DNA of 64,000 nt from Halolactibacillus miurensis (GTDB lineage Bacteria; Bacillota; Bacilli; Bacillales; Amphibacillaceae): assembly GCF_900116255.1 (NCBI RefSeq), contig NZ_FPAI01000013.1, forward strand, positions 1-64,000, in the 5' to 3' direction. The notes under the pieces are model-generated. The model saw only the letters and a list, made by a program, of their open reading frames with translations. It did no database searches and was not told the DNA's origin. Shown piece by piece: positions 8,713 through 17,662 of this stretch. The translations under genes were made by a program, and so were the position numbers. Each line of letters starts with the position of its first letter. The stretch's first letter is position 1.

Positions 8713-9825
8713 TTAAAGCTGTTGCAAAATTTTTTGATGAGGCACAGGAAAAGCAAACTGGCTAAGCTGACTTCTCTTTACCCACTGTTGATGGCTTTCA
8801 ACCGGAAACAGTGTGTCTGTTTTTAGTACGACTGGTTCTAATGACCAAATGATATGACTAAACACATGTTTCACTGGTAGTAATGCGGATGGATTATCAA
8901 GCGTCGTTTGATAATAAGCAGACACGTAATCAGCAAGAAGTTCTCGGTCTGTTTCTGACTGATCAATCATTGGGAATTGATACAAATTAGCAAGCAAACC
9001 TTCACTCGGTCGTTTTTCAATTAATATATGACCATCCACCGATTCAATGACCGGAACATAAAAATGCTCTTTCCGTTGTTTTTTGGCTTTCGATTTAACA
9101 GGTAGCGTCGTTTCGATGCCTTCTTTATGAGCTAGACAAACCGATTGAAGTGGACACTCATGACATTTCGGTTGTGTTGGCTTACAAATAAGTGCACCGA
9201 GTTCCATCAGCCCTTGATTAAAGTCAGACGCGCGATCAGGATCAATTAATTGTCTGACCAACGCTTCAAATATTTTGCGTGTTACTACTTTTTTAATATC
9301 ATGCTGGATAATAAATACTCGTGATAATACGCGCATCACATTGCCATCGACTGCTGGTTCCGGCTCATCGTATGCAATACTCATAATAGCGCCTAAAGTA
9401 TAAGGGCCAATACCTTTAAGCGATTGTAACTGTTCTTTATCTGTTGGCACTTTACCTTCATAAGTTGCTGCTACTTCTTTAACCGCTGCATGCAAATTTC
9501 TAGCCCGCGAGTAATACCCAAGACCTTCCCATGCTTTTAATACTTGATCCTCATCCGCTTCTGCGAGTACCGTTGGTGTAGGGAACTGTTCGATAAAACG
9601 ATTAAAATAAGGAATGACTGTCTCGACTTGTGTTTGCTGCAACATAATTTCTGAGACCCACACTTTATAAGGATCTTGATCTTTTCGCCACGGTAAGTCT
9701 CGTTTGATTGTTTGATACCAATCGATTAATTGTTGACGGAACAGTAAAAAATCCACCGCATCTATGCGAGTGATTTGCTCAAGGTAACGCTCGTCTTTCT
9801 TTGTTTCTTTCTGTTGTTTATTCAT
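8713..9825 (-). CDS. mutY: A/G-specific adenine glycosylase MutY
   Basis: A 370-residue base-excision repair enzyme removing adenine opposite 8-oxoguanine. The helix-hairpin-helix region (LKGIGPYT) is followed by the catalytic Asp in VDGNVMRVLSR. A [4Fe-4S] motif C-x6-C-x2-C-x5-C is complete (CKPTQPKCHECPLQSVC). The C-terminal third is the NUDIX-like 8-oxoG recognition domain. The ATG at 9825 is chosen because AAGGAGAAAG sits before it; an ATG 30 bases upstream is less likely. It is divergent from the yfhP-like gene, as in B. subtilis. Confidence 0.95.
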   Translation of the reverse strand: MNKQQKETKKDERYLEQITRIDAVDFLLFRQQLIDWYQTIKRDLPWRKDQDPYKVWVSEIMLQQTQVETVIPYFNRFIEQFPTPTVLAEADEDQVLKAWEGLGYYSRARNLHAAVKEVAATYEGKVPTDKEQLQSLKGIGPYTLGAIMSIAYDEPEPAVDGNVMRVLSRVFIIQHDIKKVVTRKIFEALVRQLIDPDRASDFNQGLMELGALICKPTQPKCHECPLQSVCLAHKEGIETTLPVKSKAKKQRKEHFYVPVIESVDGHILIEKRPSEGLLANLYQFPMIDQSETDRELLADYVSAYYQTTLDNPSALLPVKHVFSHIIWSLEPVVLKTDTLFPVESHQQWVKRSQLSQFAFPVPHQKILQQL

Positions 9826-9959
9826 AACTTTCTCCTTATCATCTCTGTCTATCATTTGTATTTTCTCATCAAATCATACCGTATCAGGTTTAATCTCATA
9901 GAAAAATGGCTACTAATAACTATAGTCTATTTTCATGTAAGTTTAAAGGAGTGAGTCAT

Positions 9960-10937
9960 ATGGATACGGCAACACATATTACAATGGGAATTGCACTTGG
10001 TGGGATTGCAACAGCTGACCCAGCCATTTCTGAAAATCCTGTCTTATTTGGTGCCGTCTTAGTTGGCACAATTGTTGGCTCACACGCACCTGATTTTGAT
10101 ACGGTTTTAAAATTAAAAAGTAATGCGGTTTATTTAAGACACCACCGTGGTATCACACATTCTATTCCTCTCGTTTTATTTTGGGGGTGGTTTATTTCAT
10201 TTTTAATTTACATCGCTGTTCCTAACCTAGATTATGGCACACTATACCGGTGGACGGCACTCGCTGTTGTCATTCACGTTTTTGTCGATATCTTTAATGC
10301 ATACGGGACGCAGGCATTACGACCGTTTTCGAATCGATGGATTGCGTTAGGTTTTATTAATACATTTGATCCTGTTATTTTTGTTGCTCACATTATTGGT
10401 TTTGTATTGTGGGGGCTTGGATTAAATCCAACCATTGTCTTCTTAACGATATATTTTTTACTGATTTTCTATTATATCAAACGTTATTTAGAGAAAAAAG
10501 CAATGGTCAAAAAATTAACCTTGTATTTCGGCGATGTTGAAGGTGTTTACGCCTCGCCAACAATTAAACAGAGCATTTGGCGGTTAGCCATTACGACTGA
10601 AAACAGTTTTTATGTGGCACGGTCTATAGACGGGACGATTCAAATCGTGCATAAATTTGACCGTGTGCCACTACCGAACAATCGGTTAATTGCGACAGCA
10701 AAAACAGATAAAAACGTCGCCGCCTTTTTATCATTTTCTTCCGTCTACAGACATGAAATCACAGAATACGATCACTATACTGAGGTTCGATTTATCGATT
10801 TGCGTTACCGGGCGAAAGATCATTATCCATTCGTGGCGGTCGTCAATATCTCCAATAATCTTGATATCCTTAGCTCGTATACGGGCTGGGTCTTTTCTGA
10901 AGAGAAATTGCAAGATAAGTTACTGATTGAAGAATAG
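9960..10937 (+). CDS. yfhP: YfhP-like membrane-bound metal-dependent hydrolase (YdjM/DUF457 family)
   Basis: A 325-residue integral membrane protein. The start MDTATHITMGIALGG and the motifs GSHAPDFDTVLK and YLRHHRGITHS are the metal-binding hallmarks of the YdjM/DUF457 family. About four membrane segments fill residues 1-180, followed by a soluble domain. The ATG at 9960 is chosen over an in-frame ATG 54 bases upstream because AAAGGAGTG precedes it. YfhP next to mutY is conserved in Bacillus. Substrate unknown. Confidence 0.85.
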   Translation: MDTATHITMGIALGGIATADPAISENPVLFGAVLVGTIVGSHAPDFDTVLKLKSNAVYLRHHRGITHSIPLVLFWGWFISFLIYIAVPNLDYGTLYRWTALAVVIHVFVDIFNAYGTQALRPFSNRWIALGFINTFDPVIFVAHIIGFVLWGLGLNPTIVFLTIYFLLIFYYIKRYLEKKAMVKKLTLYFGDVEGVYASPTIKQSIWRLAITTENSFYVARSIDGTIQIVHKFDRVPLPNNRLIATAKTDKNVAAFLSFSSVYRHEITEYDHYTEVRFIDLRYRAKDHYPFVAVVNISNNLDILSSYTGWVFSEEKLQDKLLIEE

Positions 10938-10983
10938 CTGCCATGTTCTCTTACTTGACCGCATCAAGCGGACTAACCTTCAT

Positions 10984-11017
10984 AAAGCAAAAGCTCACGC
11001 GGGCTTTTGCTTTTCTT
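10984..11017 (+). terminator. Terminator after yfhP
   Basis: An 11-base-pair stem AAAGCAAAAGC/GCTTTTGCTTT with a T-rich 3' flank. Confidence 0.85.
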
Positions 11018-11127
11018 TTTCGAACTTCTTCAGCTATACTAGACGTAACTGATTCAAGTCTATAACCATACCGTGTACTAAACAGCCTATGATTCGCCCA
11101 TTTTTTAAAATAGAGAGGATAAGATTT

Positions 11128-11919
11128 ATGATTACTATGTTTGCAACCGATTTAGATGGCACGTTGTTACAGCAGAACCGATATATCACTAAAGAAGATA
11201 AACAAGCCTTGCAACATTTATATAATCAAGGCATTGATATTACGATCGCAACAGGGCGTTCTGACCGTGAAGTAAAAGCCGTGTTTGAAGAGTTGGAAAT
11301 AACCGGCCATCGCATCAGTCAAAATGGCACGTTCGCTTTTTCAAAAGATAATCAAGAAATATATGCTCATACATTCTCAAGTAATATAAGCATACAGCTC
11401 TTTGATTTTCTTTATCATTATGATTTCCCTTGTCTAATCTCTAACTTTGATGATATCCACTACGCCAAAGATATCTCCATGATTGAGACACTACAAGCTT
11501 TATTTAAGACACCGCTTATTTTTGAACCGGAATTAAAACATGCGCTACATAACGATTTTGCCACATCAAAGTTCATGTTGCTTGGAGATACAGAGGCGTT
11601 ATTAGCATTAGAAACAGAGATTAATCAAACATTCCCTGATGACGTGTCTACTTTTCTTTCAGCGCAACAATGTCTAGATATTGTCCCAAAGGGAGCTGAT
11701 AAAAGCCACGCTTTACAGGCACTTATTAAAAAGACCCATTCACATATGGATCACACTGTTTCTATCGGCGATAGTTTTAATGATCGACATATGTTGTCAC
11801 TTACAGGCTATAGTTATGCCATGCAGGACGCACCAGCCGTGATTCAGTCACATGCACAAAAAGTCGTTCGCCACGTCCATGATGCTGTTGCTGACTTAAT
11901 TCATTTAGGTGTCGTCTAA
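11128..11919 (+). CDS. Cof-type HAD-superfamily phosphatase
   Basis: A 263-residue haloacid dehalogenase hydrolase of the Cof/IIB class, likely a sugar-phosphate or nucleotide phosphatase. Motif I is TDLDGTLLQ, motif II TGRS, motif III includes Lys in GADKSHAL and motif IV is GDSFNDRHML. The ATG at 11128 is preferred because AGAGAGGAT lies before it; the longer frame would add 13 residues. The gene is single and ends in a shared terminator. The substrate cannot be predicted. Confidence 0.9.
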   Translation: MITMFATDLDGTLLQQNRYITKEDKQALQHLYNQGIDITIATGRSDREVKAVFEELEITGHRISQNGTFAFSKDNQEIYAHTFSSNISIQLFDFLYHYDFPCLISNFDDIHYAKDISMIETLQALFKTPLIFEPELKHALHNDFATSKFMLLGDTEALLALETEINQTFPDDVSTFLSAQQCLDIVPKGADKSHALQALIKKTHSHMDHTVSIGDSFNDRHMLSLTGYSYAMQDAPAVIQSHAQKVVRHVHDAVADLIHLGVV

Positions 11920-11926
11920 AACAAAC

Positions 11927-11966
11927 AAAAACAAGCGAGAAGGTTGCCCTTTACTCGCTTGTTTTT
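11927..11966. terminator. Bidirectional terminator
   Basis: A 13-base-pair stem (AAAAACAAGCGAG with CTCGCTTGTTTTT) lies between the convergent HAD and recX genes and overlaps the recX end. Confidence 0.9.
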
Positions 11967-12772
11967 ATTTCTTCATTGATAAACCGATCGATTGTATCCA
12001 TTGGAAAACCTTTTTGATAAAGACCCATCTTCACTTGTTGAATTAATTCATATCCTGTGTATTTTCGCGCTTTTTTGTTTAAGATTTTCTCTCCTTGAAT
12101 ATGACAGGCTCGATACTCATCTTCTTCAGGTAATCTTTCTACACTATTTTCCATTGCTAATTGAATAGCATCATTTGAAAAACCTTTTTGCATTAGCTGT
12201 TGCTTAAGTTTTAACTTAAATAACTTATGCGATAACTTCTTCTGTTTCGATTGTTGTTTTTGTATCCATTTAGACACCTTTTCAATCTCATCTGCTTCAG
12301 TATAAAACGAAAGACCATAAAGACGGTCCTGTTCTTTGATCCCTTTTTCTTTTAATTCTTTCTCAATGGCTTGAGGACCTTTCATCGTTGTTTGTTTTTT
12401 TGTTAAAACAAACGCTTCACTAAAAGCCTTTTCATTCAACAGATTTTCCCGGTATAGCCGTGTGATGACGACATCAATCTGTTCGGGATCATAATCATCT
12501 TTTACTAATCGCTCCCGTACTTCTAACTCTGAGCGCATTCTCTGAGCAAGATAATGGAGCGCTTTATTAAAAGCTTTATTTGTATCATCCCTTCGCTTTA
12601 ACGCGTTTATTTTTACGTCGTCAATGGTCAAACCTTTTCTGAGACCTTCTTTGATTAAAGTATCTTCCCCCACACTAAAAGCATACTCATCTTTACCACT
12701 ACTACTTTTAAAGAAAATATTGTAGCGATCAGCGCGTTTTTTTTGAATCGATATCTTAGATATTTCTGGCAC
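11951..12772 (-). CDS. recX: Regulatory protein RecX
   Basis: A 273-residue RecA modulator. The family's three-helix repeats are visible: ALHYLAQRMRSELEVRERL, then YRENLLNEKAFSEAFV, and a later KLKQQLMQKGFSNDAI repeat. The Bacillus form is longer than the E. coli one and this length fits. It lies near mutY as in B. subtilis (yfhG). A small gene of unknown function precedes it on the same strand with a 63-base gap. Confidence 0.92.
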   Translation of the reverse strand: MPEISKISIQKKRADRYNIFFKSSSGKDEYAFSVGEDTLIKEGLRKGLTIDDVKINALKRRDDTNKAFNKALHYLAQRMRSELEVRERLVKDDYDPEQIDVVITRLYRENLLNEKAFSEAFVLTKKQTTMKGPQAIEKELKEKGIKEQDRLYGLSFYTEADEIEKVSKWIQKQQSKQKKLSHKLFKLKLKQQLMQKGFSNDAIQLAMENSVERLPEEDEYRACHIQGEKILNKKARKYTGYELIQQVKMGLYQKGFPMDTIDRFINEEIKTSE

Positions 12773-12835
12773 AACAACACCCCCATTAAATCACTACTGT
12801 CAGTTTAGCATATTTGAGCCTATCGCACACTCCCT

Positions 12836-13108
12836 CTAACGATGGTACTGTTTGAGCTTAAGTATTGCTTCTTCATGGCGTTTAGTCGGGTCGTCACTAA
12901 AACCAAAACCGTGAGGCAAATTAACTTCCAGGCATTGATGGACTATCTCCCACACGATTTCTTTTGAGTCAACCTCCAAATGAAATTCAATCGTATCGTA
13001 GTTCACTTGATACTTTTCAACTCGAATACTACCTAGTACGTTTAAATCAGATTGAAGAAACTTGGTTTTTTCTGCTTGAGCACGGTCAAACAATAGACAT
13101 GTTTTCAT
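12836..13108 (-). CDS. Small hypothetical protein
   Basis: A 90-residue soluble protein I do not recognise. It starts MKTCLLFDRAQAEKTKF and ends with a charged helix (DDPTKRHEEAILKLKQ). The ATG at 13108 follows GGTGGG; the open frame extends 20 codons upstream without a better ribosome site. It is divergent from the XRE regulator gene, sharing a region with GTTCTT-type repeats, so it may be that regulator's target. It may be cotranscribed with recX. Confidence 0.6.
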   Translation of the reverse strand: MKTCLLFDRAQAEKTKFLQSDLNVLGSIRVEKYQVNYDTIEFHLEVDSKEIVWEIVHQCLEVNLPHGFGFSDDPTKRHEEAILKLKQYHR

Positions 13109-13124
13109 ATTCCCACCATTCTCT

Positions 13125-13166
13125 GTTCTTTTTAAGAACATTATATATTTTAAACACTTTAAGAAC
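13125..13166. promoter_or_regulatory. Candidate operator between the XRE gene and the small hypothetical gene
   Basis: A palindrome GTTCTTTTTAAGAAC at 13125-13139 is joined by a further TTAAGAAC half-site at 13159-13166. The half-site GTTCTTT resembles the SinR box (GTTCTYT). The sites lie between divergent genes, one encoding an XRE-type regulator. Confidence 0.4.
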
Positions 13167-13252
13167 AAGCGATATCATAAGTATTTACATAAAACATGAT
13201 AGGATGGGCACATACTATAAAGATAACTTTTAGAAAACGAGTGTGAAAAACT

Positions 13253-13672
13253 ATGGTTTTATATCAATTCCCTCATAATTTAAAACATTACCGACAAAAA
13301 CATCAATTTACTCAACAACAACTCGCTGACTTGTTAAAAGTTTCACGTTCTGTTGTGGCTAAATGGGAAAATGGACATGTGCTACCAGACCTACTTACAG
13401 CGCTAAAATTAAGTAACATATTCCAAATAACGCTAGACACACTTATCGGTGTAGCACCTGAGACAACCTTTGTTTTAAGCGATTACCAAGCACACTATCA
13501 GGAAACCATTAACAATTTAGACGAGTCATCACTTCACCAATTGATTGACTTCATAATTAAGAACAAACACTTACAAACTCAACTTGACCTTTATCGGACG
13601 CTTCCTGTTAAACAACAAAAAACGATTGATCGTTTTTTACAAGTGGCTATGGATGAATTAAAAAAATATTAA
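13253..13672 (+). CDS. XRE-family transcriptional regulator
   Basis: A 139-residue DNA-binding protein. Residues 8-62 form a Cro/CI-type helix-turn-helix: LKHYRQKHQFTQQQLADLLK, then SRSVVAKWENGHVLPD. The C-terminal half is helical and polar without a recognisable ligand domain. The start is preceded by only a weak ribosome site. It is followed directly by a terminator, so it is monocistronic. The repeats in its upstream region suggest autoregulation. Its target is unknown. Confidence 0.85.
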   Translation: MVLYQFPHNLKHYRQKHQFTQQQLADLLKVSRSVVAKWENGHVLPDLLTALKLSNIFQITLDTLIGVAPETTFVLSDYQAHYQETINNLDESSLHQLIDFIIKNKHLQTQLDLYRTLPVKQQKTIDRFLQVAMDELKKY

Positions 13673-13712
13673 AACGAGGGGCCACTTAACTGATTAAATA
13701 GCCCCTCGTTTT
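13671..13712 (+). terminator. Terminator after the XRE regulator
   Basis: A 12-base-pair GC-rich stem AAAACGAGGGGC/GCCCCTCGTTTT with a T-run; the A-run on the other side lets it serve the convergent gene too. Confidence 0.9.
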
Positions 13713-13744
13713 TGTATTTATATGAATGACATATAATAATAGCA

Positions 13745-14416
13745 CTACTTTGACTTGACGGCCGCCTTTTTTTCATCTTTTACGACATACCGGCAACTTT
13801 TACCGCCTTTAGCGATACAACTTACCCGTTCAACATCATCCGTTCCTAGCACTTCTTTAAACAACTTTAATTCGCATTCACACGGTTTATCATATTCACT
13901 AGCAATGGCTGAAATCGGACAATTAAACTGTTCAAATGTGACGGTCACATTGTCTTCCGTTTCTGATGACTCTTCTTCTACTAATTCGGCCATATATCCA
14001 CTGTCCTCTTGGACTTCAACCAATTGTTGTACCCGCTCTTTTAATGGGTCATCTTGATAAATCTTCCGCACATACTTTTTACGCATCCGCTGTTCACGAT
14101 TGTTAAATAATGTATCAATCGCGTCAAGTCCCATAGAGTCTTTTATGTCATGCAAAATTTCGACAGCAATTTTATCATAATTATTTGGAAAAAGATCGTT
14201 ACCTTCTTTAGTGAGTTGATAAAAGATCACTGGTCGGCCCATTGGTTGTCGAACCGTCCGTGAGGAGATTAATCCTTCCCCTTCCAATTTGATCAAATGT
14301 TTTCTTACTGCCATTTCAGTTATGTCTAGATGCTCTTTTAAACCACTGACTGATAATTCTTGTTTCTTTTTCAATAATTCCAAAACAGATTGTCTCGTTG
14401 ATCTATCTTTAACCAT
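13745..14416 (-). CDS. SufR-like Fe-S-binding DeoR/ArsR-type transcriptional regulator
   Basis: A 223-residue protein of the COG2345 group. Residues 5-70 form a winged helix (QSVLELLKKKQELSVSGLKEHL then MAVRKHLIKLEGEGL). The C-terminal domain has Cys166, Cys179, Cys181, Cys200 and Cys208; the C-x12-C spacing of the first pair is as in SufR, which binds a [4Fe-4S] cluster and represses suf genes. The ATG at 14416 follows AGGTG and is chosen over a GTG nine bases upstream. It is divergent from a small Cys-rich protein gene with shared inverted repeats. No suf genes are nearby, so the target may differ from classical SufR. Confidence 0.75.
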   Translation of the reverse strand: MVKDRSTRQSVLELLKKKQELSVSGLKEHLDITEMAVRKHLIKLEGEGLISSRTVRQPMGRPVIFYQLTKEGNDLFPNNYDKIAVEILHDIKDSMGLDAIDTLFNNREQRMRKKYVRKIYQDDPLKERVQQLVEVQEDSGYMAELVEEESSETEDNVTVTFEQFNCPISAIASEYDKPCECELKLFKEVLGTDDVERVSCIAKGGKSCRYVVKDEKKAAVKSK

Positions 14417-14451
14417 ATTCAACACCTACCCTTATGACTATAGTAACGAAA

Positions 14452-14512
14452 AAAGTTTGTGAAGTAAATAACAAACTTTTATTTTTTTAATTTTTATCCA
14501 TTAAAGTTTGTT
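14452..14512. promoter_or_regulatory. Three-copy AAAGTTTGT operator between divergent genes
   Basis: The 9-mer AAAGTTTGT occurs at 14452-14460, inverted (ACAAACTTT) at 14471-14479, and again direct at 14504-14512 (as part of a 10-base match). The first two form a perfect 28-base dyad with a 10-base centre. They lie 36 bases from the SufR-like start and 35 bases upstream of the promoter of the divergent gene. Confidence 0.6.
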
Positions 14513-14546
14513 ATGTCATTATACCACATCGTGATGAGCAGATTAT

Positions 14547-14575
14547 ATGACAGTTTTTAATCGTTCGTTTATAAT
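14547..14575 (+). promoter_or_regulatory. Promoter of the DUF1450 gene
   Basis: ATGACA (14547-14552), a 17-base spacer and a perfect TATAAT (14570-14575), 31 bases before the start codon. Confidence 0.6.
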
Positions 14576-14606
14576 ATATATTTTAGTATAGCATAATAAT
14601 AGGGGT

Positions 14607-14864
14607 GTGGGTACTATCGGTATCATCATTGTGGAAATATGCGAAAGCAATTTACTAAGTACGATTGAAACCGAAGGTCTTCTAGAAAATGAATATCCTG
14701 AAGTTTCCGTCATCACCAGCAGTTGTTTATCTTTTTGCGGATTATGCCGTTTACGACCCTTTGCGATGGTCAATGGTAAAAGAATTAAAGGTAAAGATGT
14801 TGATGACGCTTTAATTAATATCCGAGCAGCTATTGAAGAGGAGCTTGCTTTTTATCGTGCATAA
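14607..14864 (+). CDS. DUF1450 family Cys-rich small protein (YuzB-like)
   Basis: An 85-residue protein of the DUF1450 family. The motif SSCLSFCGLCRLRPFAMVNG (Cys40, Cys44, Cys47) with an early Cys12 gives a four-cysteine pattern on a likely thioredoxin-like fold, which could hold a [2Fe-2S] cluster; this is inference. The start is uncertain: GTG at 14607 is close behind AGGGG, and a second GTG lies eight codons in. The gene faces the SufR-like regulator across the repeat region and has its own promoter and terminator. The function of the family is not established. Confidence 0.75.
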   Translation: MGTIGIIIVEICESNLLSTIETEGLLENEYPEVSVITSSCLSFCGLCRLRPFAMVNGKRIKGKDVDDALINIRAAIEEELAFYRA

Positions 14865-14886
14865 ATCTCAAATATAATCAAACGTT

Positions 14887-14931
14887 AAAACACCGCTAAA
14901 TCAAGCATACACCTTGATTTAGCGGTGTTTT
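14887..14931. terminator. Bidirectional terminator
   Basis: A perfect 19-base-pair stem with A- and T-runs at its ends separates the DUF1450 gene from the convergent chemotaxis gene. Confidence 0.95.
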
Positions 14932-14980
14932 TATCACCAACATGGCTTTTTTATAGTGGCTTATGGCTTTACACGTTGAC

Positions 14981-16825
14981 TTACTTCGTCTTAAATTGTC
15001 GAATCATTTCATTTAATGCTTCAGCAGATTCACGTAAAGACGTGGCCCCTTCTGCTACAGCTTCCATAGAAGAGGAGGCTTCTTCTGCTGAAGCAGATGT
15101 TTCTTCCACACCAGCTGCGGATTGTTGTGAAATAGAGGCAATCTCTTGTACAGAGCCGTTGACTTGTTCAGACTCTTCAGCAAGAACTTGTAAACCAGAC
15201 ATCACTGTTTTAACGTGCGACGTCATCTCATCAATCGCTTGTTCAATGGATTTAAAGCGTTCGCCAGTTTTTGTTATATCGATTTTTCCTTGTTCAACTT
15301 CTTCATTCCCATGAGACAGAGCTTCTGAGACGGTTTTTGATTCTGTTTGAATCGTTTGAACGATAGAGGTAATATCGCCAATCGAATGATTGACTTGTTC
15401 AGCTAATTTTCTTACTTCATCAGCTACAACCGCAAAACCTTTCCCGTGTTCCCCGGCACGTGCCGCTTCAATCGCTGCATTAAGTGCAAGCAGATTCGTT
15501 TGATCCGCAATATCCTTAATGACACTTACTAATTTCGAGATTTCTTTCGATTGTTTATCTAGGCCTTTTACCTTTGTTACCGCTTCTTTCACTATCGAAT
15601 CAATGGTGGTCATCTGCTTAATAGACTTTTGCATAAACATATTACCAGATTGAGTTTCTTCTAACACAACACTTGATGATTGATTGATCGTCTCACTACT
15701 TTTACTGATAGAGGTAATTCTGTCACTAAAAGCTTTCATTGTCTCAGCTAAGTCACCTGCATAAGTGGCTTGTGATTCAGTGCCTGTTGCTAACTCTTCC
15801 ATTGTTATCGCAATCTGTTCAGTGCCAACCTTTACATCTTGAGCAGATTGATTTAAATGAATACTGCTATCTTTTACTTCAACGGATGTTTCATCTATTT
15901 TATTAATCATCGTTAAAAGTTGTTTCTGCATATCATTGATAGACGCACTCAAGCGACCAATTTCATCTCGCCCTTGATAATGAATCGCTGCTTGTGATAA
16001 ATCACCCGATGCGATGGTATCGCTAGCTTTAACTACACGGTTAAGGTGTTTAGAAATATACCGGCTAATGAGTAAGACTAAAATGACGCCGATAACTAAT
16101 GATCCAGCCATAGACCCTAGAAGCAAGATGAGTGATGCTTGTTGTGAGTTATCCGCTTCTTTAACTGTTTGATCACGGTCTTCAATAATGAGGTCTTTTA
16201 AATATTGTAAGTACAGTGATGTCGTATTCGTTGCGCTGCTAAAGCGGTTGCTGTATAGACGTCTTATATCTTCTGTTGCTCCTACATTTTCAACAACATC
16301 GCCATAAAAAGTTTCATCTAAAATATCATTATTTTTTGTGACTTCATTATACAATGACTGCTGATTTTCAGTAGTAATGGTGCCTTCTAGATATTCCAAC
16401 AGTTCATCTACGCGCGCTTTTTTAGTTTCATAATCGGTTAAATGCGTCTCATTACCAAACTGTAAGTAATTCATCGCCGACAAACCTTTTGATTGAACCA
16501 ATTCACTTAATTCCGTTGTGAGTACCGCTCGGTTCCCCTGGTCTTCCACTTCATTTAAATCTTGGCCAAGTTCCATAATAGCCTGTGTCACAAGGGCTGT
16601 TGAAATAGATAATAAAACAAAAATAAAAATGATAACAAAACCGTACTTCCAACCAATTGACACATTATGTAAACTTACTTTCTTATTCTTTGGTTTATGT
16701 GTTCGCTTAATTTTATCTGATGTCTTTTTATTTTGTTTCTTTGCTTTCGGTCGTTTTTCTTTTTTCACCTTGTTCTCTTTTTCTTTGTTAAGCTCTTTCG
16801 GTTTCTTCTTTTTAAATAACCTCAT
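14981..16825 (-). CDS. Methyl-accepting chemotaxis protein
   Basis: A 614-residue transmembrane chemoreceptor. After a very basic 50-residue cytoplasmic tail comes TM1 (about 58-80), a helical sensor domain, TM2 (about 232-255), HAMP (about 255-310) and a signalling domain whose hairpin tip reads [31 protein letters not shown]. It would couple to CheA/CheW. There is no C-terminal CheR pentapeptide. A SigD-type promoter lies upstream, as expected for motility genes. The lysine-rich N-terminal tail is unusual. No che or flagellar genes are in the window, so its stimulus is unknown. Confidence 0.95.
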   Translation of the reverse strand: MRLFKKKKPKELNKEKENKVKKEKRPKAKKQNKKTSDKIKRTHKPKNKKVSLHNVSIGWKYGFVIIFIFVLLSISTALVTQAIMELGQDLNEVEDQGNRAVLTTELSELVQSKGLSAMNYLQFGNETHLTDYETKKARVDELLEYLEGTITTENQQSLYNEVTKNNDILDETFYGDVVENVGATEDIRRLYSNRFSSATNTTSLYLQYLKDLIIEDRDQTVKEADNSQQASLILLLGSMAGSLVIGVILVLLISRYISKHLNRVVKASDTIASGDLSQAAIHYQGRDEIGRLSASINDMQKQLLTMINKIDETSVEVKDSSIHLNQSAQDVKVGTEQIAITMEELATGTESQATYAGDLAETMKAFSDRITSISKSSETINQSSSVVLEETQSGNMFMQKSIKQMTTIDSIVKEAVTKVKGLDKQSKEISKLVSVIKDIADQTNLLALNAAIEAARAGEHGKGFAVVADEVRKLAEQVNHSIGDITSIVQTIQTESKTVSEALSHGNEEVEQGKIDITKTGERFKSIEQAIDEMTSHVKTVMSGLQVLAEESEQVNGSVQEIASISQQSAAGVEETSASAEEASSSMEAVAEGATSLRESAEALNEMIRQFKTK

Positions 16826-16903
16826 CCTACTTCCTCCTTTTTAAACGCTTACAATTCCTTAAAAAGTAAGTTTATCGAGTAAACAAACCACACCTTTCTA
16901 TTA

Positions 16904-16930
16904 ATATCGGCAAAGAATGAAAACTCTTAA
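16904..16930 (-). promoter_or_regulatory. SigD-type promoter of the MCP gene
   Basis: On the minus strand, TAAG-N15-GCCGATAT. The -10 element is a perfect match to the SigD consensus GCCGATAT and the -35 matches TAAA at three of four bases. It lies about 80 bases upstream of the start codon. Confidence 0.75.
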
Positions 16931-17012
16931 TAGCATTTTACTATATTTTTAAAAATGTTGAGCCAATAGATGGATAGTTTTTTAAAAACGCACATAATTA
17001 CCATACATAAAG

Positions 17013-17044
17013 AAAAAAACTAGTTTTATTAACCTAGTTTTTTT
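17013..17044 (-). terminator. Terminator downstream of the PilZ gene
   Basis: An 11-base-pair AT-rich stem (AAAAAAACTAG/CTAGTTTTTTT) 128 bases beyond the PilZ stop codon, with T-run on the minus strand. Confidence 0.6.
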
Positions 17045-17171
17045 GTTAGTGATAGTTTAAAATGTTACTTTGTCAGTATAACCCTTACATGTCGCTAAAT
17101 GAATGCCTCTCTTTTAAAGTAGTTTCATTTATAGGTGTCGGGTCTTGATTCGTTTCTTTATTTGGTGGTCT

Positions 17172-17612
17172 TTATTCTTCTTTTTCCTTCCATTCAGGTT
17201 GCTTTAACTCTTCTGTTTTTTCTAAAATGTTTGCCTTAGCATGGGCTTTTTTACTGAGGGATTTGACTCCTTCAATAATTTGTTGTTCACGCTTCGGGTC
17301 CTCAATGCCTTCAAGTCCATAACGAACACCATCTGACTCATTTTTCTTCCAAGCAATTTGACCTAGCATCTCAATCGTTTCACCATCTAATTCAAACGTG
17401 ACTTCTATATAAAACTCCTTGTTTGATGTCGGGATATCTAGCTTTGTTCTAAATTGCATCCCTTTAGGACTAAGATCAATAATCTTTAACCTACCTGGGT
17501 CTGTCCGAGTAACTTTGTCTTCATCTTCATGGTTTAAAATTATCACAAACTTTCCATCTATCGGTTCATTAAATAAATATCTAAATGGTTCTTTTCTTTT
17601 GTAACGCATCAT
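17172..17612 (-). CDS. PilZ domain cyclic-di-GMP-binding protein
   Basis: A 146-residue cytoplasmic protein. Its N-terminal YKRKEPFRYLFNEP and the later LKIIDLSPKGMQFRT motif fit the PilZ R-x3-R and D/N-x-S-x2-G signature (DLSPKG), and IAWKKNESDGVRYGLE is the typical end of the barrel. A charged 35-residue helix follows. PilZ domains bind c-di-GMP and act on partners in motility or exopolysaccharide output. It lies 62 bases after the Jag_N-FapA gene, which a c-di-GMP riboswitch precedes, and also has a SigD-like promoter in the gap. Partner unknown. Confidence 0.85.
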   Translation of the reverse strand: MMRYKRKEPFRYLFNEPIDGKFVIILNHEDEDKVTRTDPGRLKIIDLSPKGMQFRTKLDIPTSNKEFYIEVTFELDGETIEMLGQIAWKKNESDGVRYGLEGIEDPKREQQIIEGVKSLSKKAHAKANILEKTEELKQPEWKEKEE

Positions 17613-17662
17613 ATAACCTGCTTTCCCTTGTGGAAATTCTCACATTTTCTTATCTCTATATT

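Larger units (their letters stand above)
16826..17171. other. Intergenic region between the MCP and PilZ genes
   Basis: This 346-base AT-rich stretch contains the SigD-type promoter of the MCP gene near 16904-16930 and a terminator near 17013-17044. I see no further gene or RNA in it. Confidence 0.6.
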
